Source: Myxocyprinus asiaticus (lineage: Eukaryota; Chordata; Actinopteri; Cypriniformes; Catostomidae). Taken from it: a stretch of DNA of 64,000 nucleotides. Below are positions 11,246 through 20,765 of this stretch, piece after piece (the stretch's first letter is position 1; every line of letters starts with the position of its first letter). The notes beneath the pieces are model-generated. The model saw nothing but the letters and a program-made list of their open reading frames with translations, made no database searches and was not told where the DNA came from. The DNA is taken from contig NC_059346.1 in the NCBI RefSeq assembly GCF_019703515.2, positions 52,999,501 to 53,063,500 of the forward strand. The letters are read 5' to 3'. The translations under genes and the position numbers were made by a program.

Positions 11246-12393
11246 ATGTCCGACATGATCATTCCCTTGGTCCCCCTCGCCCGGAGTTTGGACGCATGGC
11301 TCGTGCTTTCCAACCCGTTGCGATGGCTGACCCGGACCGTCCGACTCGGCTACGTGATTCAGTTCGCCAGGCACCCACCCAGGTTCAGTGGCGTCTCGTT
11401 GAAGGGCGAGAATGACACTACCTTGCGTGCGGAGATCGCTACCCTTCTGCGTAAGGGCGTGATAGAGCCTATCCCTCCAGCCAAGATGAAGAAAGGGTTC
11501 TACAGCACTTACTTCATCATACCGAAGAAAGGCGGTGGGTTGTGACCAATCCTGGACCTGCGAGTACTAAACTTGACTTTGCAGAGTCTCCCGTTCAAGA
11601 TGCTGATGAAAAAGCGCATTCTAGCAAGCGTCCGGCATCAAGATTGGTTCGCGGCGGTAGACTTGAAGGATGCGTACTTCCATATCTCGGTCTTACCTCC
11701 ACACAGACTCATCCTGTGGTTTGCCTTCAAAGGCCAGGCATACCAGTACAAGGTCCCTTTGGCATGTTCTTGTCCCCTTGCATCTTCACAAAGGTCACAG
11801 AGGCAGCCCTTGCCCCGCTAAGGGAAGTGGGTATCCGCATCCTCAACTATCTCGACGACTGGCTAATCCTAGCTCACTATCAAGAGTTGCTGTGCACACA
11901 CAGGGACCTCATGCTCTGGCACCTCAACCGACTGGAGCTTCGGGTCAACTGGGAAAAGAGCAAGCTCTCCCCGGTTCAGAGCATTTCTTTTCTCTATTCT
12001 ATTCTTCTGTCTCGATGACAGCGTGCCTCATGATCGAGCATGCACAGTCAGTGCTGAACTGTCTGAAGGTGTTCAGATGGAGGACAGTGGTTCCACTGAA
12101 ACTTTTTCAGAGGCTCCTGGGGCATATGGCATCCTCAGCGGCGGCCACACCGCTTGGGTTGATGCATATGAGACCGCTTCAGCACTGGCTTCAGACTCGA
12201 GTCCCGAGATGGGCATGGTGCCACGGGACACATCACGTGGCCATCACGCCAATCTGTCGCTGCCTCTTCAGTCCTTGGACCGACCTTGCATTTCTACGGG
12301 CAGGGGTTCCCCTAGAGCAGGTCTCCAGGTGCGTCGTGGTTACAACAGATGCCTCCAAGATGGGCTGGGGCGCTGTATGCAATGGGCAGAGGA
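11246..12393 (+). pseudogene. DIRS reverse transcriptase with truncated RNase H (copy A)
   Basis: RT would copy element RNA to DNA. Visible landmarks are the N-terminal block LLRKGVIEPIPPAKMKKGFY, the finger/palm block WFAAVDLKDAYFHISV with its first catalytic Asp (about 11650-11690), the YLDDWLILAH catalytic motif (about 11847-11880), the thumb-side WEKSKLSPVQSISFL, and LKLFQRLLGHMAS. RNase H starts at TTDASKMGWGAVCNG (first catalytic Asp) and is cut at about 12393. The domain is spread over three frames: a TGA near 11543 replaces an expected Arg, and frameshifts occur near 11760 and 12000. Copy B retains the missing RNase H. Confidence 0.8.
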
Positions 12394-13255
12394 TCGGTGC
12401 TTTCCTTCCTGCAGGAGTGGCTGGAAGGGCGGCTGTCCCCCTCCACCTTGAAGGTGTATGTAGCCGCTGTTTCGGCGCATCACAATGCAGTAGATGGTAA
12501 GTACTTGGGGAAGCACGATTTGATCATCAGGTTCCTAAGAGGTGCTAGGAGGTTGAATACCTCCAGACCGCGCCTTGTCCCCTCGTAAGACCTCTCTATA
12601 GTCCTTCGGGGTCTCCAGGGAGCTCCCTTTGAGCCCTTGGAGTCAGCTGAGCTTAAGGCACTCTCTTTGAAGACTGCCCTCCTGACTGCGCTCACTTCCA
12701 TCAAAAGGGTAGGGGACCTGCAGGTGTTCTCTGTCAGCGAATCATGCCTGGAGTTTGGTCCGGGTTACTCTCATGTGATCCTGAGACCCCGACCGGGCTA
12801 TGTGCCAAGGTTCCCATGACCCCTTTTAGGGATCAGGTGGTGAACCTGTAAGCTCTGCCCCAGGAGGAGGCAGACCCAGCCTTGGCGTTGCTGTGTCCGG
12901 TGCAAGCTTTACGCATCTATTTGGATCGCACGCAGAGTCTTAGAAGCTCTGAGCAGCTCTTTGTCTGCTTTGGTGGACAGCAGAAAGGAAGCGCTGTCTC
13001 CAAACAGAGGATCGCCCACTGGGTCATTGATGCCATCGCGATGGCATATCAGGCCCAGGACATGCCACCCCCTGTGGGGTTATGAACCCACTCTACCAGG
13101 AGTGTGGCGGCCTCCTGGGCCCTGGCCAGTGGTGCCTCTTTGGCAGACATCTGCAGAGCAGCGGGCCGGGGAACACTCAACACCTTTGCGAGGTTCTACA
13201 ATCTCCGGGTTGAGCCGGTCTTGTCCCGTGTATTGGCAGACACGAGTAGGTAAGT
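12393..13255 (+). pseudogene. DIRS tyrosine recombinase, N-truncated (copy A)
   Basis: The recombinase joins circular element DNA to the target through a Tyr nucleophile. The N-terminal SAM-like part starts at SVLSFLQEWLEGRLSPST. The box I Arg is in LTSIKRVGDLQ (about 12693), QLFVCFGGQQKG is near 12955, the HSTR motif (H-x-x-R) is near 13090, and the nucleophile Tyr is in FARFYNL near 13200. Frames change near 12815, and in-frame stops occur near 12588 and at the codon just before THSTR. All catalytic residues are still legible, but the reading frame is not continuous. Confidence 0.8.
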
Positions 13256-14050
13256 TCAGGGACAACTGGCCGGGTGTACCGCTTGTGCATAATGCCTTTC
13301 CCCTCCCTTGAGGTGAAGATGTGCACTCTTGACTCCCAGTCGTGTTCACAGACTGTGATCCCTGGATGACTTTCCTCCTTAGCCCTCTGGCAGTTGAGTT
13401 TGCAGAGAAAAATGCGCTAATGAGCCCCTGTACTGAGGTAGGTGCTCCACATGTGCTGGTTCCCTGAAGGCGACCCCATTTGATATCTTCCGCAAAATCG
13501 TTTCCCTGTCGGCAAACTGCGTCTTCCTTGGGCAGAGGCCCCTCTGCCCCCTGTTGCCATGCTCTGTAGAAACTCCTCCCCCTTCGGATAGGACTTACCA
13601 TGGTACCTCTCCACATGACATACTTCCGACAAGACTCGGTAAGACCATGTGACGTATTCCACTCAAAATACCCCCCCACCCTTTTTGGCGGGGTGTGGTC
13701 TCCGCAGTGTCTTCCCCTTGGGAGGGACACCCACCGATGCAGACACTTATTGTGACACTGGCTCCCAGTCAGTTAACAAATTCCACTCATTTTGGGGAGA
13801 AAAGAGAGGGAAAGAGGCCTCGGCTAGGCTAGCCTGTCCCTATAGTTGGGCAGTCGACTTGTTCCTGATGGACCATTCGACGCTCATAAGAGTGTTGGGG
13901 GAGGTTACATGATGGCCTGGTGTGCTGGCTATGAGGCACACAGCGGTCTGCCCGTCACACACCACCAGTTCGCGTAACACAGTTCAGATAGTTGTGCCAT
14001 TTTGTATAGGGACCACTAGTGTCACTACATCGACACAACGTTGAGTGAGT
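13256..14050 (+). other. 3' non-coding region of DIRS copy A
   Basis: This GC-richer DNA between the recombinase and the ICR is shared with copies B (20766-21534) and D (1600-2100): for example the phrases AACTCCTCCCCC and GACAAGACTCGGTAAGACCA. Parts read as open frames on the minus strand but resemble no protein family. It is an untranslated element region. Confidence 0.6.
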
Positions 14051-14085
14051 GACAGATAGGGAATGTCCTGGTTACTTTCGTAACC
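14051..14085 (+). repeat. ICR of DIRS copy A
   Basis: GACAGATAGGGAAT joins GTCCTGGTTAC, the complement of the element's two ends placed head to tail. It includes the palindrome GGTTAC-TTTC-GTAACC. The right terminus (about 14372-14394) holds the same palindrome as GGTTAC-GAAA-GTAACC followed by AGGACGTT. Confidence 0.8.
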
Positions 14086-14394
14086 TCCGTTCCCTGATGG
14101 AGGGAACAAGACGTTGTGTCCCTCTTGCCACAATGCTGAGCTACCCGCTGAAATGGCCGGGACCTGGTCTCGGCTCCTCAGCACAAAACCTGAATGAGTG
14201 GTTGCATACCAGCTCCTTTTATACCCGTATGTCCAGGGGAGTGGCATGCAAATTCCACTCGCCAATTCTCATTGGCCTTTTTTCAAAAAAGTAGAGGTGT
14301 TTGGGTCTCCCAAGAGTGACCCCTAGTGTCACTACATCGACACGTCTCATTCCCTCCATCAGGGAACAGAGGTTACGAAAGTAACCAGGACGTT

Positions 14395-14435
14395 ATTGCT
14401 CAATGGGGCAATTTAACTGTTCATGAGATGGATAG
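14395..14435 (-). mobile_element. LINE copy 1, part 2 (short 3' UTR piece)
   Basis: ATTTAACTGTTCATGAGATG matches the segment of LINE copy 2 around 33285-33305. It lies between the right end of DIRS A and the Gypsy LTR, so it links the UTR at 8224-8601 to the coding part at 15041-16084. Confidence 0.65.
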
Positions 14436-14775
14436 TGTAAAGGCAGTCAATAAGGAGGACATGGGAGGCAGGTTGCTCCACTCACAGGTAAGGCTTTTAA
14501 TGACCACACTTCAGCGCTCACAGCTTCACACACTATTCTCTTCCGTTTCACAATAATAAATTCTTAGTTCACAATAATCTCTTCAGCTTCACAACAATCA
14601 CTTTCTGGACCCAGGCTCTCTCTCTGGTCTGCTGGCAGTGTGGCTCTTTTATGCTGCTCTCCCCGTGCTCACTGTAATTAGAGACAGGTGTTAGACATAA
14701 TTTAGCTCAGGTGCAAGCGCCCTTACCACTTTCTCTCTCTCCGGATGGATGCTTGACCACGCCCCCACTGCCACA
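14436..14775 (-). mobile_element. Ty3/Gypsy 3' LTR (minus orientation)
   Basis: On the minus strand it starts TGTGGCAGTGGGGGCGTGGT, has a TATA-like CATAAAAGAG region, and ends in GACTGCCTTTACA, giving TG...CA borders about 340 bp apart. A purine-rich tract (GGCGGTGGGGATT, minus strand) directly precedes it, as expected of a polypurine tract. The upstream pol remnant is in the correct orientation. Confidence 0.7.
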
Positions 14776-14990
14776 AATCCCCACCGCCCGACTCAGGCCG
14801 GGGATGCATCCGGCCTGCCTACCACTCCCCCCCCATTTCTGGAAAGGAAATCGGCAGCAGCCATCTGCGCTCCCGGTCTGTGGACTACCTTGAATTTAAA
14901 TGGCTGAAGAGCCAGATACCCCCATGCACACACTTCACCCTCACCGTTTTAGCTGTGCCCAAAGCCTCGGGTTGAGACAGGGGAAAACGC
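14776..14990 (-). pseudogene. Ty3/Gypsy RNase H C-terminal fragment
   Basis: Minus-strand translation of about 14925-14837 gives YLALQPFKFKVVHRPG followed by AAADFLSR, the typical end of the Ty3/Gypsy RNase H domain, just before the 3' LTR. Integrase and the rest of pol are absent, so this is a nonautonomous or truncated copy. The boundary with the LINE, between about 14925 and 15040, could not be placed exactly. Confidence 0.7.
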
Positions 14991-15040
14991 AGGGGGAGGG
15001 CAGAGAGAGCAGGAGGGCTCTTCCAGCACTTCCAGCATCC

Positions 15041-16084
15041 TCTCAGCACTCCGAACTGTCCTTTGTAGTCTTCTGATGTCTGATTTCATAGCTGAAACAA
15101 ACCAGACAGTTATTGAAGTGCAGAGGACAGACTCAATGACTGCTGAGTAAAACTGTATCAGCAGCACCTGTGGCAGGTTGAATTTCCTCAGTTGGTGAAG
15201 GAAGTACAACCTCTGAAGGACCTTTTTCACGATGGATTCAATGTGGGTCTCCCACTTCAGGTCCTGTGAGATGGTAGTGCCCAGGAACCTGAATGACTCC
15301 ACCGCTGCCACAGTGCTGTTTAGAATGGTGAGGGGGGTCAGTGTTGGGGTGTTTCTCCTAAAGTCCACAATGATCTCCACCGTTTTGAGCGTGTTCAGCT
15401 CAAGGTTTTTTTGACTGCACCAGACAGCCAGCTGTTCAACCTCCCTTCTGTATGCAGACTCATCGTCATCTCGGATGAGGCCGATGACAGTGGTGTCGTC
15501 TGCAAACTTCAGGAGCTTGACAGAGGGGTCCTTGGCGATGCAGTCATTGGTGTAGAGGGAGAAGAGTAGTGGGGAGAGCACACATCCCTGGGGGGCATCA
15601 GTGCTGATTGTACAGGTGCTAGAAGTGAATTTTCCCTGTCTCACTAGCTGCTGCCTGTCCGTCAGAAAGCTAGTAATCCACTGACAGATAGACATAGGAA
15701 CAGAGAGTTGGTGTAATTTATTCTGGAGTATAGCTGGGATGATGGTGTTGAAAGCTGAATTGAAGTCCACAAAAAGGATCCTTGCATATGTCCCTGGTCT
15801 GTCCAGATGTTGCAGGATATGATGCAATCCTATGTTGACTGCATCACCCACAGACCTGTTTGCTCGATAAGCAAATTGAAGGGGATCTAGAAAGGGTCCA
15901 GTGATGTTCATCAGGTGGGCCAACATCAGTCCCTCAAATGATTTCATGACCACAGACATCAGGGCGACATGTCTGTAGTCATTGAGTCCTGTGATTTTTG
16001 GTTTCTTTGGGACTCGAATAATGATTGAGCGTTTGAAGCAGCATGGGACTTCACACTGCTCCAGTGATCTATTGAACTATACAG
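15041..16084 (-). pseudogene. LINE reverse transcriptase, L2/Rex-type (copy 1, part 3)
   Basis: The minus-strand frame is open from the truncation at 16084. It reads through CFKRSIIIRVPKKPK and LNDYRHVALMS, ILFVDFNSAFNTI (first catalytic Asp), TDAPQGCVLSPLLFSLYTND, then LLKFADDTTVIGL (catalytic ADD), and WCSQKNLELN with LGTTISQDLKW. This is the palm and thumb of a non-LTR RT, an enzyme that copies LINE RNA at a nicked target. The Met at 15959 is internal. The endonuclease half is missing, and the C-terminal end is interrupted by the Gypsy fragment: after about 15041 the frame runs into foreign sequence. I place it in the L2/Rex group by sequence feel; L2 versus other CR1-like clades needs a tree. 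Confidence 0.8.
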
Positions 16085-17345
16085 GAACAGAAAGGACCTC
16101 TTAATACTATTTTATGTACTAAACAAGCCCAGATGGGACTTGTAATAGAAATCATGTATTCTTCAGCCTATGTGTTGCATTTTAATTACCACAAAAGTAT
16201 GTCAAGTCTTAACTATCACCAAAACAAAGAATGAAACGTTTTTGTCTGCAAGCACTCTTCAAGTGGAGTTCAAAGTGATGCTTGACGCTAGCGTTGATGC
16301 CCTAACATGAATCAAGAAAGTGGTTTCATGATTGTTGCAGGAGAGCGGATAGCCACAATCTACTGGCAGGTTGTGGAAAATGCAACCTATGTGGGGACTA
16401 GTTCTTTCAGTTAGTCAAACTCCCAGTTAGACCTTGGAAAATATTTAATATTACTTGAATTGGTGCTATTTTAGTGCATTTCTATCTTTATATTGTTGAA
16501 GGCTTTATTAAATTTTAATAAAGCATTATCTTGTTACATTTTGTTTTCTTTCCTAAGATGGATATAAATGCATCTTGACAGGAAAAGAAGTATATATACT
16601 GTCAAATTTGAGCACTTTCAAAATTTGCGATTAATCGCGATTAACTTCAAAAAATATGCGATTAATCGCAATTAAAAAATGTAATATTCTGACAGTACTG
16701 ATTGTTATATCAAATAATTTTATTTCAGACTAACAGGGAAAATAACATGGCTGGAGTATCTTTCTAGTGCAACTAAAATAGAAACAGGGTGTTAATGTAC
16801 ACTGCATTGGGTGCTTGAAGTGTAGAAAATTTTTTGGTTATAATGGGAACAAGTTTATATCTAATTTTGGTTTGCTTTTAGATTTGTTGTTGTTTTGAAA
16901 ACTGTATTTGGCAGAGACATTCTCTGACCCCTAGCCTCTGACGTTTACTGGTTCAAGATCAGTGATTTTTAAGATTAGGGTTAGAGTTTTCTAGCCCCAA
17001 ACCACCGTTTCTTTAGTGGAAACTTGTAGAAACAGGCCAGAAGGGGCCAAATGAAGTTGCCAAATGAAGGGTTCAAATAACCCAGAGTGTGATGTTTGTG
17101 GAAAGAGTTTTGGTTCATCCTGCGGACTGGGACATTTTCATCCCAGAATTAATGAATTTCAAAATGAATTTTTATCCCTATGATATAATCAACCCTGGAG
17201 GTAACAATGTTTTAAAAATGCATTATTTAATAACACAATACAGTCTCTCCTCCAGGTCAACTGCAGCAAGTTTTTTTGGACTTTACAATAAGGTATGAAA
17301 AAGTGACATCTCAATCCAGACATGTCCTCGGGGTGCTCTATCTTA
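16085..17345. other. Non-coding, no gene seen
   Basis: AT-rich. At 16618-16680 there are tandem GCGATTAATCGC-type words, part of a dispersed repeat also glimpsed near 38945-38995. Nothing coding was recognised. Confidence 0.5.
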
Positions 17346-17394
<49 letters not shown>

Positions 17395-17401
17395 ACATAC
17401 C

Positions 17402-17432
<31 letters not shown>

Positions 17433-17437
17433 ACACA
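17346..17437. repeat. Compound microsatellite (CT)n-(C)n-(CA)n
   Basis: A CT run covers about 17348-17390, a run of about 18 C follows at 17401-17418, then a CA run ends at 17437. The open frames here are repeat artefacts. Confidence 0.9.
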
Positions 17438-17439
17438 AA

Positions 17440-17723
17440 CTTGTTTTTATATCATTGTGGGGACTCTCCATAGACTTCCATGCATTTTTGGGATTTATAC
17501 AGATCTAACGATAATTTCTATCCCCTAACCCTAACCCTACCCTTAAACCTAACCTTCACAAAAACCTTTTTGCATTTTTACATTTAAAAAAAAAAAAACA
17601 CCGTTTAGTATGTTTAATAAGCCATTTCCCTTGTGAGGACCGATGGCTGGTCTCCACAATGTAGGTGATCTCAGGTTTTACTATCCTTGTGGGGACATTT
17701 GGTTCCCACAATGGAGGTTAAAC

Positions 17724-17726
<3 letters not shown>
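17440..17726. repeat. Interspersed fish repeat with internal CCCTAA words
   Basis: The segment has TTGTGGGGACTCTCCATAGA near its start and CCTTGTGGGGACATTTGGTT near its end, with CCCTAACCCTAACCCTACCC inside. I recognise it as a common teleost dispersed element. The CCCTAA words number only about three and are not a telomere. Confidence 0.5.

Positions 17727-17786
<60 letters not shown>
17727..17786. repeat. (CA)n microsatellite
   Basis: An uninterrupted CA run of about 60 bp. Confidence 0.95.
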
Positions 17787-17787
<1 letters not shown>

Positions 17788-18148
17788 TATGTACAGAGTT
17801 CAGTGCATGTCCTCATTTCTTTCTTTTCAACTCCTCCTCTCTGTCCCCGATTAGAGATGCTCTCCATAGCTGCAGATATGAATGCCATGTGTGTGGAATA
17901 CCTAGGTAAAGTGTCAAAGCATGGCACAGATGCTGTTCAGATACAGATGCCAGTGCTGAGGAGTGGTGCCATTTGCAGAGATTGAGAAAACTGAGTCTGT
18001 TTAATCATGCAAAGGCCTGTTTTTTGCTCTTTCATAGCTCAGGAGACATAATGGAGTTATATTTAATTTCTTCATCTCTGATGTTGCTACTAAATAAAAA
18101 AAGGAGAAATAAAAATATATACAAGTGAGACAATTGTTGACATACAGC

Positions 18149-18295
18149 AGGGACGGATCTAGGATCAGTATATATTCGGGGCTTAACCCAGACCACTGTG
18201 GAAAAATAAGGGGCCATCCTTTGATGAAATATAATAATATAATTCACTTTATAACAAGCGTTTGAATGTTGCATCTGTGAGATGTCATCTATATA
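18149..18295 (+). repeat. Interspersed repeat fragment, partner of 2535-2660
   Basis: It starts CAGGGACGGATCTAGGATCA, a hAT-like terminal word, and is a diverged inverted copy of 2535-2660. It directly abuts the truncated 5' edge of DIRS copy B. Confidence 0.5.
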
Positions 18296-18373
18296 GTGCA
18301 GTCACCGCAGGGGGATCAAGATCCCGCACCCCGTCTGCTCGTCACCAAGGGCGTCCCCCTGCGGTGACTGCAC
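18296..18373. repeat. Perfect 19-bp inverted repeat at 5' edge of DIRS copy B
   Basis: GTGCAGTCACCGCAGGGGG at 18296-18314 is the exact reverse complement of 18355-18373, with a 40-base loop. The loop and right arm align with DIRS gag-end sequence. The left arm sits exactly where DIRS homology begins. Confidence 0.85.
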
Positions 18374-18465
18374 CGGCTCTGCCGCAGCCCGCCCCTTCGG
18401 CCCGGCCCCGGTGTGGAGCCCACTGCAGGAAGCAGATGCCACCTGTCTCACAGTTGGCCCTGTTC
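18315..18465 (+). pseudogene. gag C-terminal remnant of DIRS copy B
   Basis: The DNA aligns with 10565-10725 of copy A (for example CCCGTCTGCTCGTC and GCAGGAAGCAGATGCCACC). Only the basic, proline-rich end of gag is left, joined directly to RT sequence at about 18466. Confidence 0.55.
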
Positions 18466-18965
18466 CCTTGCCCCATTAAGGGAAGTGGGCATTCGCATTT
18501 TCAACTATTTCGATGATTGGCTAATCCTAGCTCACTCTTGGGACATATTGTGTGCACACAGGGACTTGGTGCTCTCACACCTCAGCCGACTAGGGCTTCG
18601 GGTCAACTGGGAAAAGAGCAAGCTCCTCCCGGTTCAGAGCATCTCTTTCCTCGGTTTGGAGTTAGACTCAGTCTCTTTGACAGCGCGTGTCACGAACAAG
18701 CGCGCACAGTCGGTGCTGGCCTGTTTGAAGGCGTTCAAACAGAAAACAGCGGTTCCACTGAAACTCTTTCAGAGGCTCCTGGGGCATATGGCATCCTCAG
18801 CGGTGGCCACCCCGCTCGGGTTGATGCATATGAGACTGCTTAAGCACTGGCTTCAGACTCGAGTCCCGAGATGGGCATGCCGCCGCGGTCTGTCACCGTC
18901 TTTTCAGCCCTTGGACCGACCTCTCATTTCTACTGGCAGGTGTTCCCCTAGAGCAGGTCTCCAGG
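18466..18965 (+). pseudogene. DIRS reverse transcriptase C-terminal half (copy B)
   Basis: The frame from 18413 reads APLREVGIRIFNYFDDWLIL, where YFDD is the catalytic motif (YLDD in copy A). It continues WEKSKLLPVQSISFLGLELD, then LKLFQRLLGHMASSA, and GLMHMRLLKHWLQTRVPRWA, the connection to RNase H. The first catalytic Asp block is deleted. A deletion and frameshift occur around 18895. Confidence 0.75.
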
Positions 18966-19660
18966 CACGTCGTGGTCATGACAGACGCCTCCAAAACGGG
19001 CTGGGGCACTGATTGCAAGGGACACGCAGCCGCCGGCTTGTGGACGGGCCCACGACTGCATTGGCACATCAACTGCCTCGAGTTGTTGGCAGTTCTGCTC
19101 ACCCTGCGAAGGTTTTGGCCGTTGATCCAGGGCAAGCATGTGTTAGTTCGGACAGACAATACGGCAATGGTAGCATATGTCAACCGCCAAGGCGGTCTGC
19201 ACTCTCGTTGTATGTCACAACTCGCCTCCTCTGGAGTCAGCAGCACTTCAAGTCGCTGCGAGCCACTCACATCCCGGGCGACCTCAACACTACAGCGGAC
19301 GCGCTGTCATGGCAGGTTACCCTCAGGGGAGAGTGGAGACTCCACCCTCAGGTGGTTCAGCTGATTTGGAGTCGATTCGGACAGGCACAGGTAGACCTGT
19401 TCTCCTCCCAAGAATCCTCCCACTGCCCGCTCTGGTACACCCTGACTGAGGCACCCCTCGGCATAGACACACTGGCACACAGCTGGCCTCCTGGCCTACG
19501 CAACTATGCGTTTCCCCCAGTGAGCCTACTTGCACAGACTCTGTGCAAGGTCAGGGAGGATGAGGAGCAGGTTGTCCTGGTAGCACCCTACTGGTTCACC
19601 CACATGTGGTTCTCGGACCTCACGCTCCTCGTGACAGCCCCCCCCGACAAATTCCCCTAA
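18966..19660 (+). pseudogene. DIRS RNase H and adjoining conserved domain (copy B)
   Basis: RNase H would degrade the RNA of the RNA-DNA hybrid. Its acidic residues are legible: TDASKTGWG (Asp), INCLELLAVLLTLRRF (Glu), VRTDNTAMVAYVNRQGG (Asp), and HIPGDLNTTADALS (Asp). The frame shifts near 19215. It is followed at about 19340-19660 by a block typical of DIRS elements (WRLHPQVVQLIW, QVDLFSSQESSHCPLW, LRNYAFPPVSLLAQTL, APYW), often compared with a DAM-type methyltransferase, although I do not see a clear methyltransferase active site. This is the only near-complete RNase H among the copies. Confidence 0.75.
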
Positions 19661-19779
19661 GGAAGGACCTTCTTTCTCAGGGACGGGGCACCATCTGGCA
19701 CCCACGACCAGACCTCTGGAATCTCCATGTCTGGCCCCTGGACGGGACACGGAAGACCTAAGCGGTCTACCACCTGTGG

Positions 19780-20765
19780 TGGTAGACACGATCACTCAGT
19801 CTAAGGCCCCCTCTATGAGGCACCTGTATGTCTTTAAGTTGCATCTGTTCGCTAAGTGGTGATCTTCTCTGGGAAGACCCCCAGAGATGCGCAGTCAGAT
19901 CGGTGCTTTCCTTCTTGCAGGAGAGGTTGGAAGGGCAGCTGTCCCCTTCCACCTTGAAGGTGTACGTTGCTGCTATAGCAACACACCATGATACAGTGTA
20001 CGGTAAGTCCTTAGGGAAGCACGACCTGATCATCAGGTTCCTGAGAGGTGCCAGGAGGCTGAACCCCTCCAAACCACGCCTTGTTCCCTCATGGGACCTC
20101 TCGGTAGTTCTTCAGGGTCTACAGAGAGCCCTCTTTGAGTCTTTGCAGTCAGCTGAGCTTAAGGCACTCTCCTTGAAGACTGCCCTCCTGACTGCGCTCA
20201 CTTCCATCAAGAGGATAGGAGACCTGCAAGCGTCCTCTGTCAGCAAAACGTGCTTGGAGTTCGGTCTGGGCTACTCTCACGTGATCCTGAGACCCCGACC
20301 AGGCTATGTGCCCAAGGTTCCCAAGACCCCTTTTAGCAGGCAGTGAACCTGCGAGCGCTGCCCCAGGAGGAGGCAGACCCTGCCCTGTCGTTGCTGTGTC
20401 CGGTGCGCACTTTACGCATCTATTTGGATCGCACACAGAGCTTTAGAATCTCTGAGCAGCTCTTTGTCTGCTTTGGTGCACAGCAGAAAGGAAGCACTAT
20501 CTCCAAGCAGAGGATCGCCCACTGGCTCATTGACACCATAGCTATGGCATATCACGCCCAGGACGTGCCGCCCCCGGTAAGGTTATGAGCCCATTCTACC
20601 AGGGGTGTAGTGGTCTCCTGGGCCCTGGCCAGGGGTGCCTCTCTAACAGACATTTGCAGAGCAGCAGGCTGGGCAACACCCAACACCTTTGCAAGGTTCT
20701 ACAACCTCTGGATGGAACTGGTTTCATCCCAGGTAGTGGCACGCAATACAAGCAGATAAGCCCGG
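19780..20765 (+). pseudogene. DIRS tyrosine recombinase (copy B)
   Basis: The longest open part is 19828-20346. It contains SVLSFLQERLEGQLSPSTLK, FLRGARRLNPSKPRLVPSWD, LTSIKRIGDLQ with the first catalytic Arg, and HVILRPRPGYVPKVP. After a frameshift the frame at 20343-20588 gives SEQLFVCFGAQQKGSTISKQ. Beyond a TGA codon the same frame reads AHSTRG (H-x-x-R) and FARFYNL with the Tyr nucleophile near 20700. Copy A has a TGA at the same codon before HSTR; copy C has Gln there. Confidence 0.8.

Larger units (their letters stand above)
8602..14394 (+). mobile_element. DIRS-like element copy A, longest copy, defective
   Basis: The order is left terminal region, gag-like frame (9308-10755), RT with the start of RNase H (11246-12393), tyrosine recombinase (12393-13255), 3' non-coding DNA, ICR (14051-14085) and right terminus ending GTAACCAGGACGTT. 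This order and the ICR identify the DIRS class. The element sits inside a minus-strand LINE whose sequence resumes on the far side. Defects are several frameshifts and nonsense codons, a deletion joining RNase H to the recombinase near 12393, and a left end replaced by an inverted copy of the right end (8602-9054). Confidence 0.85.

Noticed and set aside
17521..17545. CCCTAACCCTAACCC words as an interstitial telomere
   Set aside because: There are only about three units and they lie inside a common dispersed fish repeat, so no telomere or fusion site is implied.
17855..17905. Possible 51-bp exon (pyrimidine tract, GATTAG acceptor, CTAG/GTAAAG donor)
   Set aside because: Two frames are open over so short a stretch and neither gives a recognisable peptide. 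It lies next to a long CA microsatellite, and splice-like sites of this quality occur by chance.
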